NCBI GenBank assembly: GCA_030704615.1
Contig: CM060732.1
Coordinates: 66,817,053-66,881,052, forward strand
DNA: 64,000 nucleotides
DNA from: Takakia lepidozioides
Taxonomy: Eukaryota; Streptophyta; Takakiopsida; Takakiales; Takakiaceae
Direction: 5' to 3'
This document shows, piece by piece, positions 1 to 10,488 of this stretch (position 1 is its first letter; each line of letters starts with the position of its first letter). The position numbers and the translations under genes are program-made. The notes beneath the pieces were generated by a model. It was not told the DNA's origin. It saw nothing but the letters and a program-made list of their open reading frames with translations, and did not search any database.

Positions 1-160
1 TGTTGCGGATCTCAATTCATGCAGCAGAGTGGCTGGGAGTGCTGTGGAGCTGAAATGGACATGTGCTTTGGCAGTGCAAGGAAAGGGACCTTTGCAGGGG
101 GTGGGTATGGCGCCCTCCACTCCGCCAGGGAAACCGAAGACAGGTAAGGACATGAAACTC
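1..160 (+). other. Duplicated block upstream of the first PPR gene
   Basis: About 115 bases (roughly 30-146) align without gaps to 4995-5110, which lies upstream of the second PPR gene. Both copies end in a splice-donor-like CAG|GT (donor GT at 144 here). A conserved CAG acceptor-like site also occurs just before each main PPR exon (near 1660 and 7014). One reading is therefore a spliced 5' exon shared by the two genes. The alternative is shared repeat debris, since a LINE fragment lies close to the second copy. The homology is seen directly; the role is inference. Confidence 0.4.
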
Positions 161-516
161 GTTACGTGTTTATTTCTTTCTGTAGATTGTGGGCAATCCA
201 TGTTCCAAATTGCCTTTGAACCATTCGAGCAGAAACGAAGACCTGTAGACTTCCATCTACTCGTTCATTATCTCCAGAACTACCTGGGATTCTGGTCATA
301 TATCTTCTTTCCACCCATGGCATGAGAGAGGGACAGAGAGAGGAGAGCGAGCTCACCCATAGTTCACGACAATCCGCGAACAGCAAATCAGTGTCAGGGC
401 CAGTATAGATGAAACAAAAGCTAGTTCTAGCACCGCCGCCCTAGTCCCCAGTTTGACACAAATTTGATAAATGTGGCTGTGATTGCACTACCATTAAGAC
501 ATCGGTTGAGTGACTT

Positions 517-553
<37 letters not shown>

Positions 554-1684
554 AACATTATAATGTCCACTGCGGGCCCATGGGACAGGTCAGGACAAAC
601 CAACGACTCTATCAAGTGTCACCTTAAGACGCAGTGCCTCAGCAGGTTCGCCAACAGAGGAAGAGATGAGAATTCATTACAGTCATGGGAGGGTCCATGG
701 GATACAGTAGAAAAAGACTTTAGGACCACTGAAACAAAGGAACTATCTAAATCCCAAACTTTGCACAAAGACGCACTGCCACTAAGCACTTAGGGTCCTC
801 ATGACTGGAAGAGAAAGACGGTAGCTTATGGAGAACATATAATGACATTGTACAACACCACTTCTAGCTGATGTGATGTTTCTTTGGATCTCCAGAAATG
901 TTGTCCAAAACTAGAGTAACACTCCTTGAAATCAACGTGTTTAGAAGCTGGCAATGTACTCATGTTGTTGCGGTTTTTGTACACAGGGGAAGCGATAAGT
1001 ACGGAACAACTCTGGCAGGAGTTCTTCTCAGATCCTTCACAGTGGTGGGATAACAGGCATGAGAAGGTGAGGGACATGTTCATTTAGGCTGTGACAGAGG
1101 GTGTCAGTTTTCCACACTGTTGCGAGAAATCAATCAAAGCAGTTATTACTGTGGGCATTCATAGCTTGTGCTTCCTTTTTCCAAAGAGCTTGAAGGTAGG
1201 TTTCCAGGTTCTTACCTGTATTTGAGAGATGTTTGGATGTTTGGTGGTTAAATTATGGCTGTTCATTTGTCGACTCACTGACATTACAGAGAAGTCAAAG
1301 ATCACCAGACTTCAAGCATAAGCGCACCAAGGAGGTCCTTTGGATTGAGAGTTGGTCAAACCCTCCTTGGGTGAAATCCGAGCTAGCTGCCATGACACAA
1401 GATCAAGGGCGATCTGGTGATGATTTGAATGTCAAGGTACCTCATGGAGCTCCAGGCCAAGAACACAACGGGTATTGTTTTGATGATGATTGAAGAGTTC
1501 CAAGTCTAGAAAGGGTACAGTTTATCCTTCAAAGTAGATGACTGCAGTAGTTTGTAGCTCTCTTAAATGTTGCAAATGGACTGTCCTCATGGTCATTCAA
1601 AGATATAGTACTTAAGTTTGAGCTAAGAGGTTTGTGACTAACAATTTTGGGTCGTTCAGGGTGGCTGTGTTAAACCAGGTAGAC
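161..1684. other. 5' flank of PPR gene 1
   Basis: No gene is evident. There is a (TG)n/(GA)n microsatellite at about 516-553. A short reading frame near 1300-1400 encodes PDFK...LWIESWSNPPWV. This resembles the translation upstream of the PPR pseudogene pieces at 48.8 and 51.8 kb (DFK...PPWVDGQL), so it is probably an old coding or 5' exon segment of this PPR family. The bases just before 1660 resemble those before 7014. Confidence 0.4.
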
Positions 1685-3610
1685 ATGTTTGTCACACAGC
1701 AAACTGGCAGCAGTGTTAGCACCTCCAGCATCACCACTGTTCCTGAAACAGTGACAAGAGAGAGACTCACTCGTAGGGCTGCAAGCACACCAGGCCAGGG
1801 AGGACGACTAAAAGACATGCTGCACATTTTGAACCAACAAGGAAACTGGGCAGACTCCAATACTTATGTCTGTCTCTTACAGGAGTGCATCAACATGAAA
1901 GACTTGGCAGAGGGAAGGCAGGTGCATGCCCACATTACACAAAGTGGATTTAAACCAAACATGTTTCTCCTCAATACCCTTGTAAACATGTATGCCAAAT
2001 GCGGGAGCATTGCCGATGCCCGCCAAGTGTTTGACAAAATGCCTGAACGAACATTGTTTACATGGACTATAATGATGGCAGGATATGCCAAACATGGGCA
2101 TGCCGAGGAGGCTCTGAAAATCTATGAGCATATGCAACAGGAAGGTGTTGTGCCTGACAGGGTTACATTTATATGTATCCTCAATGCATGTGCCACCCTA
2201 GGTGCCCTGGAAAAGGGCAAAGAGATCCATGCTGATATCTTGAAAGCTGAAATTCCGTCATATATAAATTTGGACACTGCCCTTGCTGATATGTATGCCA
2301 AATGCGGGAGCATGAGGGATGCTCATCAAGTGTTCAGCAGTATGGTTAAACGTAATGTCGTCTCATGGAACGTCATGATTGCAGGTTATGCTGAGAATGG
2401 GTGTGGGGAGGAGGCCTTCAAGATCTATGAGCAAATGCAATTCGAAAAGGTGGCACCCGACAAGGTCACATTCATTTCCATTCTCAATGCTTGTGCCATC
2501 GTGGGAGCGTTGGAAAAGGGCAAAGAAGTCCATGCTGATATAGTGAAAGCTGGAATTGTGTCATATATAAATTTAGACACTGCCCTTGCTGACATGTATG
2601 CCAAATGCGGGAGCATGAAGGATGCACGGCAAGTGTTCGACAACATGCCTAAACATGATGTGGTGTCATGGAACGTCATGATCACAGGTTATGCTGAGCA
2701 TGGGTCTGGGAGGGATGCATTTGCTAGCTATGAGCAAATGCAACAGGAAGGGGTGACAGCTAACAAGGTCACGTTCATTTCTCTTCTCAATGCGTGTGCT
2801 AGTTTCGGGGCGCTTGAAAAGGGCAAGCAGATTCATGCTGACATCATCAAGGCTGGAACTGCATCCTATATTAAATTGGGGAATAGCCTTGTCGACATGT
2901 ATGCCAAATGCGGGAGCTTGAAGGATGCCTGGAAAGTGTTTGAGGCTATGGCTCAACGAGACGTGGTCTCATGGAATGCCATGATTGCTGGATGCGCCCA
3001 GCATGGGGTTGGAAGGGAGGTTCTACAAATATTTGAACAAATGCAACAGGAAGGGTTGAATCCAAATGGCATCACCTATGTATCTCTTCTCTCTGGATGT
3101 CGACATTTGGGCTTAATTGATGAAGGTCTTCACTACTTTGATGCCATGAGGCAAAATCATGGCCTCGCGCCTTCAGTGGAACATTTTGGCTGCATGGTGG
3201 ACCTTCTTGGCCGTGCAGGGCAAGTGGATGAGGCAGAGGCCCTCATTGACAAAATGCCAGTCGAACCAAATGCTTCAGTGTGGGGAGCCTTGCTTGGTGC
3301 CTGCAGGATTCACAGCAATGTCAAGCTAGCAGAACGAGCTGCAAATGGCGTTTTGAAGTGTGATCCACAGAACCCTGGAGCTTATGTGCTACTATCGAAC
3401 ATCTATGCTGCGGCTGGCAGGTGGGACGATAAAGCAAAGGTGAGAAAAATGATGGAGGACAGAGGTGTCAGAAAGGAACGAGGGCACAGCTGCATTGAAG
3501 TCAACAACCAGGTGCATACATTTGTTGCAGAAGACAAATCGCACCCCCAAATTGAGGAAATCCATGCCGAGCTGCAAGGATTGGCTGGGCGTTTCTGCCA
3601 CCATTATTGA
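1685..3610 (+). CDS. PLS-class PPR protein lacking its DYW domain
   Basis: Pentatricopeptide repeat protein of the organelle RNA-editing type. The frame is open further upstream from a GTG at 1634; I start at the first in-frame ATG (1685), giving 641 aa. An N-terminal L motif (SNTYVCLLQECINM) is followed by about four P-L-S triplets of ~101 aa (VVSWNVMIAGYA, ALEKGKEVHADI, DMYAKCGSM) and E1/E2 motifs (VWGALLGACR, YVLLSNIYAAAGRW). The DYW-domain start is present (GHSCIEV, DKSHPQIEEI), but the usual PG box reads ERGH instead of EPGH. Homology to the neighbouring PPR gene stops near 3590. The last residues and stop come from an antisense Ty3 gag fragment, so the HSE and CxxC zinc motifs of the deaminase are gone. 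The product could still bind RNA, but would need a DYW partner in trans to edit. Confidence 0.85.
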   Translation: MFVTQQTGSSVSTSSITTVPETVTRERLTRRAASTPGQGGRLKDMLHILNQQGNWADSNTYVCLLQECINMKDLAEGRQVHAHITQSGFKPNMFLLNTLVNMYAKCGSIADARQVFDKMPERTLFTWTIMMAGYAKHGHAEEALKIYEHMQQEGVVPDRVTFICILNACATLGALEKGKEIHADILKAEIPSYINLDTALADMYAKCGSMRDAHQVFSSMVKRNVVSWNVMIAGYAENGCGEEAFKIYEQMQFEKVAPDKVTFISILNACAIVGALEKGKEVHADIVKAGIVSYINLDTALADMYAKCGSMKDARQVFDNMPKHDVVSWNVMITGYAEHGSGRDAFASYEQMQQEGVTANKVTFISLLNACASFGALEKGKQIHADIIKAGTASYIKLGNSLVDMYAKCGSLKDAWKVFEAMAQRDVVSWNAMIAGCAQHGVGREVLQIFEQMQQEGLNPNGITYVSLLSGCRHLGLIDEGLHYFDAMRQNHGLAPSVEHFGCMVDLLGRAGQVDEAEALIDKMPVEPNASVWGALLGACRIHSNVKLAERAANGVLKCDPQNPGAYVLLSNIYAAAGRWDDKAKVRKMMEDRGVRKERGHSCIEVNNQVHTFVAEDKSHPQIEEIHAELQGLAGRFCHHY

Positions 3611-3815
3611 GCATAGCCCCTCAAATAGGTGGGAGCCACTTCCACCCGATCCTCGTCAGTCAACTTGGCTGCCCGGAAGTACTGCTCTAGCTCCAAGAGC
3701 CATGTGTTGAGTGCCTTCCGATTTTGGACGCCCTCGAAGGTGCCGGGTTCCTTAGGCTTCACCTACAGCTCCTTGGGCTCTCCTACAGCTTGAAGGTGCC
3801 ATAACCACGGCGCCG
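3591..3815 (-). mobile_element. Ty3/Gypsy gag fragment
   Basis: The minus strand translates as a typical gag segment: GTFEGVQNRKALNTW, LELEQYFRAAKL, then VAPTYLRGYA, followed by one in-frame stop and WWQKR. The fragment abuts and truncates PPR gene 1, and its antisense supplies that gene's last codons and stop. No LTR or other retroviral domain is next to it, so it is a relic. Confidence 0.75.
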
Positions 3816-4980
3816 TCTGAATTCAGAGTCAATTTTGTCTCCAAGTTAATAATTATATTTTGATCTCAATAATGTTGGCTACCATATATCCTCGTCACCT
3901 CAAAATTGTTTCTTCCATATCGTGGGTACCTATATGGAAACATTTCTCTAGTCAAAATATGATCCTTTTGATCTACAGTTTTTCACCGATAGAAAACAGC
4001 CGGTCCTTATTGGTAACTAGCTTTGTTGACAACCAGATTTGCAGCAGCTGTTCTCACTGCAGTTGGCAGGGCGAGTTCTGTGTTTGGGACTGAATGAGTA
4101 GTCACTGTTGTCTTTACTATTCTTGAGGCTGTGTGCTTGTTGGCTACTTGTTGAAGTTCACCACAGTGCCACATTAACATAGCAACTCTGGTTCACACAA
4201 ACAGACAAACGGACAAACGGACAGAGAGCGAACAAAGGCAAGCAGGCTTTCATCTGGGGACCCTCGACACCCTATTTCATTCGTTTCTCAATCTGATCCA
4301 AGAACCCCGTGGGGTGTCGATGAAGAAATCGACATAGCATTTAGTCATGGTCAATGAAACTTATCAGCTCAACCTCCTGTGCCATGTTCACCTCCTTGAG
4401 AACTGAAAGATGCCTTGCAGTATCTTCAGTGCCAGAAGAGAAACTGCGGTCTCTCTTTCCTCGCCCTCTTCCAAATGTCGAAGTGCTTGATTGCAACAAG
4501 ACAAACAGAACTGCTTGTCTGCTTGTCTGTCTGTTTGTCTGTCAGAGCAGGTGTGGGCTGCCGAAAGTCGGAATCTCAAGCTAGATTGGCAGCAAGTGGG
4601 GTGACCTTGCATGCTCAGGATATCGTGTGTATTCGCCATACACCTTGATCTTGTGGTGTGGAGCCCCGTGAACGAAAGGGTGTGGACATAGATGCAAAGG
4701 TGGGGGGGTATGTATCGATTTGAGGTGGGTTGATTCTTGCGTGGACATACAATGCAATGGATGTGGGGATACATAATAGGCGAGGATGGCGTCTGGTAAC
4801 TGTACAAAGGCAGGACCCGTATGTACCGCGCGTTTGCTGCTCTCTTCTTGCTTCCCGCTTTGTCTTGGCTCTTTCACGGGCACAGGAATGGCAGCATGCT
4901 CCATTGGTTTCCTGCATTCGGAAGGAGAGGCCATACACGAGGCCCTGTCTTCTCCTTGTGGTGAAAGGACAGGAAGCATC
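3816..4980. other. Intergenic sequence between the PPR genes
   Basis: No supported gene. It holds short simple-sequence stretches (ACAGACAAACGG repeats at about 4200-4230 and a TGTCTG-rich run at about 4515-4545). A 197-codon minus-strand frame overlaps the duplicated block at 4990-5110 and has no recognisable domain. Confidence 0.4.
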
Positions 4981-5125
4981 ACATTGCGGAGCGGATTGAC
5001 GAGCAGGGCTGTGGAGCTGAAATGGGTATCCAGCTTCGCTATGCAGGGCCAAAGACCCTTGCAACTCATGTCCATGACGTCTTCCCAGCCTTCACGGAAA
5101 CTGAAGACAGGTATAGACATGTAAG
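4981..5125 (+). other. Second copy of the PPR upstream block
   Basis: Gap-free relative of bases 30-146, again ending in CAG|GT (GT at 5111). It sits about 1.9 kb before PPR gene 2, as the first copy sits about 1.5 kb before PPR gene 1. The tandem duplication that made the two genes therefore included upstream sequence. It may be a 5' exon or a shared repeat. Confidence 0.4.
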
Positions 5126-5249
5126 TTCTGTTGCATTTTGGGGTGTCCAAACTGTGTGCTAGCAGAAACTGCATCCATTTTGGTCCAAGGAGTTTACTTT
5201 ATGGTCATGCAAAGTAGAACAGGAGCTGCAGTGCAACATCGTTGCCCTC

Positions 5250-6060
5250 CTTTGATCAGGCTCCTAGCGTCGATTATCTTAGAATATCGGGTATTACTAG
5301 ACATGCGATTCGATTCAATTGACCATACCGTCTGACCTTGAATTCATCTCGTCGAGAACTTAAGAGCTTTCCTTCTTTTTTCCTACCCTGGATAATCCAG
5401 CTTAGTGAAGATATGATCCTTCTCCTGCCAACTGCGCTAAGAAACGCGATGTCTCCATAATTTTCCAGGCTCTTCTCCTTGGCCTTTCTTAAACAAATTG
5501 ACAATGACTCCCTGTCTCCAACGAAAGGGAATCACTTCAGTCTGCCAAATAAGTTACAGAGAAGGGCAAAGGCGCCTAACCTAGGGTCACCACCATACTT
5601 GATGATTAGCTCGCCGACAGTGCCATCAGGTCCTCCCTTTATAGCCGCTTAGATACTTCATAGAATCCATGACCTTGCAGAACTAATGGGCGCATCATAT
5701 CCCTTTGAGATATACTCGAGTTCATTAGGGCTATCTTGTAACATAAGAACAGTTTTTTCTACTGTGTCCTTCCATTCTTCAGAAGTCTCAAGGAACCCAC
5801 TCATTTGGTTGATTCTTCTCTCAAGCTTCTTCAAGAGGTTTCCCAGCTTGAGGTCCCCTTACTAATAGAATTAGATTCACAGCCAAGAAGGCTGTAATGT
5901 GCTTCAAAGGTTTCGTTGACCCTTATTATTCCCTACAGCCTGTACTCGCTGGCCATGTTTCGGCCTGTACAACTTCTGAGCCCTTGCAAGCTGTTTAACA
6001 AGTTTGCGCATTTGGGAATATCTAGACCACAGCTCCTTGTTATTCTTCATATTAACAGAG
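5250..6060 (-). mobile_element. Degenerate LINE reverse transcriptase fragment
   Basis: Minus-strand translation across several frames gives non-LTR RT pieces in the expected order: an endonuclease-RT linker (ELWSRYSQMRKLVKQLAR), then EEWKDTVEKTVLML, then GGPDGTVGELIIKYGGD, then WRQGVIVNLFKKG. Frameshifts and stops separate them and no YADD region is visible, so this is a dead 5'-to-middle piece. Its left end is unclear and may run into the duplicated block at 4981-5125. Confidence 0.6.
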
Positions 6061-6615
6061 AGAGAGAGAATGCACTCGGAAGACTTTGTTTGCTGTAGCC
6101 TCCAGAGAGAGAGAATGTACTCATAAGACGTTGTTTGCCGTAGCCTTGTGGCCATTGACCCCATGCCCAGTTTGAGCAGAACCCAAAGAGACAGAAACTA
6201 CCTTTGTCAGGGGCTGATACTGGTAGTATGACTTATTTTGAAATAGACAATTGATCCAAGTTTTCTAGCTATCCTCTAGAAACCCCTTCACACAAACATC
6301 AACCTGCTGTGTGTGATTTGCCCAATAACTAGACCCCAAAAGGGCCTGGGCTTTTGGGTCAGCCTCGTGATTTTCACAGTTGGTAAACAGAGGTAGGAAC
6401 ATTCCCTTGATGGATTTGAAGAGGGTGTCTCTCTGGTGAGAATACCAGGACAATGAGTCAGAAAGTGGATACTGTCTTCAGGTTGTCCACACGCGCGCGC
6501 GCACACACACACACACACACACAGTCTACTCATAAGACATCGTTTGCCGTAGCCTACACAAACACCCACACAGAGAATGTACTCATAAGACGTTTGCGGT
6601 AGACACACACACACA
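6050..6615. repeat. Short interspersed repeat with GA and CA microsatellites
   Basis: A unit close to ACTCATAAGACGTTGTTTGC followed by CGTAGCC occurs about four to five times (near 6070, 6118, 6530, 6580), each joined to a GA- or CA-rich simple repeat, including (CA)n at about 6502-6522. It resembles a small minisatellite that grew together with the microsatellites. Confidence 0.6.
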
Positions 6616-7015
6616 GAGGGAGAGTGGGAGAGAGAAATAAACAAATGGTGAAACAATGAGATGGGGCCCAGAGGGCCCCTAGCACCACTTCAGAAAACTC
6701 AAACAACTTCTGAAGGCTAAGTGCCTTCTGCAGGTAGGCTGCCTTGCACTTGGGCTCCTCAAAACTGAAGCCTCTGCCAAAGGTAGTTATGGGGAGTTGG
6801 TGGAAACCCACCCAGGATAAAAGCTGAGCTGGTTGGAGTAGTGCAGGGTTGAGCATAATCTGGTGATGGTTGTAATGTTGATGTCTGCCATGGAGCACCA
6901 GCTGAGAATGCAACGGGTGTTGTTTTGATAATGATGCAAAAGGTTCCAACTCAGCTTCAGATATGTGTAAGTTCGAGTGAGAAGGTTTATAACTAAGAGG
7001 TTCGCATCATGCAGG

Positions 7016-9865
7016 ATGGCAAGGTTGAATCTGCCCCAGTTCTTTGCTGACCATCAGGCTGTCAGGAGGGATAGCACCTCCACCATCACTACTCCTTCTG
7101 AAAGAGGGCGAAGAGAGAGTGTAAATACGGAGTCTTCTGCCACCTGTGGGCATGTAAGAAGACTGAGTAAGGCAGGACGATTGAAAGAGGCACTGATCAT
7201 TCTGAACCAACAACGAGTTTTGGCAGACTCCAATACTTATGTCTGTCTCTTACAAGAGTGCATCAACATGAAAAGCTTAGCAGAGGGAAAGCAGGTGTAT
7301 ACACACATCATCCAAAGTGGATTTAAGCCAAACATTTTTCTATTCAACACACTTGTCAACATGTATGCCAAGTGCGGAAGTGTGGTTGGTGCTCGGCATG
7401 TGTTCAACAATATGACTGAACGAGATGTATTTACCTGGAATACAATGATAGCAGGATATGCCAAGCAAGGGTGTGGTAGGGAGGCTTTTGAGATCTTTAG
7501 TCTAATGCAACAGGAAGGGGTGACGCCCAACATGGTAACGTTCATTTGCATTCTGAATGCGTGTTCTAACCTAGGAGCCCTGGAAAAGGGCAAAGAGGTC
7601 CATGCTGGCATCATGAAAGCTGGAATTTCGCCAGATATGATTCTGGAGACTGCCCTTGCTGACATGTATGCCAAATGTGGGAGCATGGAGGATGCACGTC
7701 AAATGTTTGACAATATGACTAAACGAGATGTGGTCTCATGGAATGCCATGATCACAGGGTATGCTCAGCATGGTTGCGATAGGGAGGCTTTGAAGATCTA
7801 TGAGCAAATGCAACGGGATGGGATGACACCCAACAGGGTCACATATATTGGTGTGCTCAATGGATGTGCTGGCCTAGGAGACCTGGAAAAGGGCAGAGAG
7901 ATCCATGCTGACATCATGAAAGCCGGGATTCCCATAGATATGATCCTGGAGACTACCCTTGCAGACATGTATGCCAAATGTGGGAACATGTCAGATGCAC
8001 GCCAAGTGTTTGACAAAATGGCTAATCGAAATGTAGTTGCATGGAATGTGATGATTGCAGGATATGCTCAGAGTGGGTGTGGTGGAAAGGCTTTTGAGAT
8101 CTATGAGAGAATGCAGCAGGAAGGAGTGACTCGTGACAAGGTCACATTCATTAGCATTCTCAATGCTTGTGCCAGCCTAGGTGCCTTGGAAAAGGGCAAA
8201 GAGGTCCATGCTGACATCATGAAAGCTGGACTTGCATCATATATAAATTTGGAGAATGCCCTTGTCGACATGTATGCCAAATGTGGCAGCATGCAGGATG
8301 CACATCAACTGTTCGACCGAATGGCTGAACGAGATGTTGTCTCATGGAATGCTATGATCTCGGGATATGCCCAGCATGAGTGTGGTACGGAGGCTTTTGA
8401 GATCCATGAGCACATGCTCCGCGAAGGGGTGACGCCTGACAGGGTCACTTTTATTTGTGTTCTCAATGCATGTGCCAGCCTAGGCGACCTGGAAAAGGGC
8501 AAAGTGGTTCATGCTGCCATCATAACAGCTCAAATTGGGTCATACATAAATTTGGACAATGCCCTTATTGACATGTATGCAAAATGCGGGAGCATGCAGG
8601 ATGCATGGAAAGTGTTTGATGATATGGCTACACAAAATGTGGTCTCATGGAGTGCGATGATTGCAGGATACACTGAGAATGGGTGTGGTGGGGAGGCTTT
8701 CAAGATGTATGAGCAAATGCAACGGGAAGGGGTGATGCCAGACAGTGTCACATACATCTCTGTTCTTAATGCGTGTGCCAGTGTCGGAGCACTGGAAAAG
8801 GGCAAAGAGGTCCATGATGACATTATCAAAGCTGGCACTATATCATATATTAAATTGGAGAATAGCCTTGTTGACATGTATGCCAAATGCGGGAACTTGG
8901 ATGATGCGCGCCAAGTGTTCAGCAATATGGCTCAACGCGATGTGGTATCCTTGAACTCGATGATCGCAGGATGTGCTCAGCATGGATGTGGTAGGGAGGC
9001 CCTGCAAGTGTTTGAACGAACGCAACGGGAAGGTGTGAAGCCGAACGGGATCACCTTCATTTCTCTGCTCTCTGCATGTAGCCATGTGGGCCTAGTGGAG
9101 GAGGGATGCCACTACTTTGATTCCATGAGTAGAGATTATGGCCTCACACCTTCTGTAGAGCATTTTGGCTGCGTAGTGGACCTGCTTGGCCGTGCAGGTC
9201 GATTGGATGAGGCAGAGGATTTTGTTAACAAAATGTCCATTGAACCGAGTTCTTCAGTGTGGGGAGCCTTGCTTGGTGCCTGTAGAATTCATGGGAATAT
9301 CAAGCTAGCAGAACGAGCTGCGAAAGGTGTTCTTAAGTCGGATCCACAGAACCCTGGAGCTTATGTGCTGCTATCAAACATCTATGCTGCGGCTGGCAGG
9401 TGGGAGGATAAGGCAAAGGTGAGAAAAATGATGGAGGATAGAGGTGTCAGAAAGGAACCAGGGCACAGCTGCATTGAGGTTGACAGCCAGGTGCATGTAT
9501 TTGTTGCAGAAGACAAATCACATCCACAAATTGAGGAAATCCTTGCTGAGCTGAACAGATTGTCTGGGCTGATGAAGAAGGCAGGGTACATACCTGACAC
9601 ACGTTTTGTATTGCATGACTTAGATGAGGAACACAAGGAACTTTCTCTTTGCTACCACAGTGAGAGGCTGGCCATCGCTTTTGGGCTCATCAGTACGGCT
9701 TCTGGGACACCTGTACGCGTCATAAAAAATCTTCGGGTGTGTGGTGACTGCCACACAGCAACCAAAGTTATCTCCAAGATTGTTGGGCGAGAACTTGTTG
9801 TACGGGATGCCAACCGTTTTCACCACTTCCGGAATGGGACTTGTTCTTGCGGGGATTATTGGTGA
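7016..9865 (+). CDS. PLS-class PPR-DYW RNA-editing factor
   Basis: Complete DYW-type pentatricopeptide protein, 949 aa from the first ATG (the frame is also open from a GTG at 6977). The Arg/Ser-rich N-terminus (MARLNLPQFF, RRDSTSTITT) fits an organelle, probably mitochondrial, transit peptide. Six P-L-S triplets of ~101 aa follow an initial L motif, then E1/E2 motifs. The DYW cytidine deaminase domain starts at EPGHSCIEV and carries the HSE active-site motif (CYHSERLAIAFG), the zinc cysteines in CGDCH, a second HH...CSCG cluster, and ends exactly in DYW. Family knowledge: such proteins bind one organellar RNA site and convert C to U. By the standard 5/last-residue code the P and S motifs read approximately U-Y-G-Y-A-U-U-U-Y-G-U-Y. 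It is a tandem paralogue of the gene at 1685-3610, which has two fewer triplets and no deaminase. Confidence 0.93.
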   Translation: MARLNLPQFFADHQAVRRDSTSTITTPSERGRRESVNTESSATCGHVRRLSKAGRLKEALIILNQQRVLADSNTYVCLLQECINMKSLAEGKQVYTHIIQSGFKPNIFLFNTLVNMYAKCGSVVGARHVFNNMTERDVFTWNTMIAGYAKQGCGREAFEIFSLMQQEGVTPNMVTFICILNACSNLGALEKGKEVHAGIMKAGISPDMILETALADMYAKCGSMEDARQMFDNMTKRDVVSWNAMITGYAQHGCDREALKIYEQMQRDGMTPNRVTYIGVLNGCAGLGDLEKGREIHADIMKAGIPIDMILETTLADMYAKCGNMSDARQVFDKMANRNVVAWNVMIAGYAQSGCGGKAFEIYERMQQEGVTRDKVTFISILNACASLGALEKGKEVHADIMKAGLASYINLENALVDMYAKCGSMQDAHQLFDRMAERDVVSWNAMISGYAQHECGTEAFEIHEHMLREGVTPDRVTFICVLNACASLGDLEKGKVVHAAIITAQIGSYINLDNALIDMYAKCGSMQDAWKVFDDMATQNVVSWSAMIAGYTENGCGGEAFKMYEQMQREGVMPDSVTYISVLNACASVGALEKGKEVHDDIIKAGTISYIKLENSLVDMYAKCGNLDDARQVFSNMAQRDVVSLNSMIAGCAQHGCGREALQVFERTQREGVKPNGITFISLLSACSHVGLVEEGCHYFDSMSRDYGLTPSVEHFGCVVDLLGRAGRLDEAEDFVNKMSIEPSSSVWGALLGACRIHGNIKLAERAAKGVLKSDPQNPGAYVLLSNIYAAAGRWEDKAKVRKMMEDRGVRKEPGHSCIEVDSQVHVFVAEDKSHPQIEEILAELNRLSGLMKKAGYIPDTRFVLHDLDEEHKELSLCYHSERLAIAFGLISTASGTPVRVIKNLRVCGDCHTATKVISKIVGRELVVRDANRFHHFRNGTCSCGDYW

Positions 9866-10488
9866 GACAAGCATGCATGACACACATTTGCTAACTCCAT
9901 GTAAGATTATCTTCTTAGCATCCAAGAATATAGTTGAATGACATAATTGTCATTGGATGTGACAGTCAGCACTGCATTTCCAGTGAGCTGTATCACAATC
10001 GGAGTATGATACATGGACTCCTTGTTCCAGAGCAGTTTGTGACATGCAGGATCAGTAGGAATGAAGAAAATCCCGGAGTCATGGGGGCTGAATGTTGTTC
10101 CCCAAAATAGTTAACAGGCAAGATCCCCCACAACCAACGAAGACTGTACTTGAGGGTGTAGAAATAAAAGACTTTAAACATACCATGTCTCAGTACATGG
10201 TAACTCGAGCAGCTGCAGAGGCTTTACATATGTGCAGGAGAAACAGCCACCTAATTCATGACACCACAATGTCCATTTTTCAGCATAACAGTTACAATTA
10301 CTACTAATTACTATTGTTTCTAGATCATCCACCAGTCAATCAAGCACTCAATGTAGTCTTTCAGTCGTAGACCAATGCCACCATGACTGTGCGGTTGCAG
10401 CACACCTTCTGGTATGTGATATCAATCAAGAACTATTCATTCTCACTAGATGCATGTGAATATCCTGTTGACATCAGAATACTGGAAG
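9866..10488. other. Convergent 3' region between PPR gene 2 and the epoxide hydrolase gene
   Basis: The two genes converge here, so the 3' untranslated regions of both probably lie in it. No other gene is seen. From about 10370 rightwards the sequence is duplicated near 44917, marking the edge of the segmental duplication. Confidence 0.5.

Noticed and set aside
1233-1493. Small independent gene upstream of PPR gene 1
   Set aside because: Its only conserved part (PDFK...PPWV) also occurs upstream of the PPR pseudogenes, so it is better seen as a piece of the PPR gene family.
1634-1684. N-terminal extension of PPR gene 1 from position 1634
   Set aside because: The frame opens with GTG there; a eukaryotic nuclear gene should use ATG, so I start at 1685. 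The same logic moves PPR gene 2 from 6977 to 7016.
4581-5174. 197-codon minus-strand open frame between the PPR genes
   Set aside because: It overlaps the duplicated block and microsatellite-like sequence, has no recognised domain, and its translation is not conserved in the other copy of the block.
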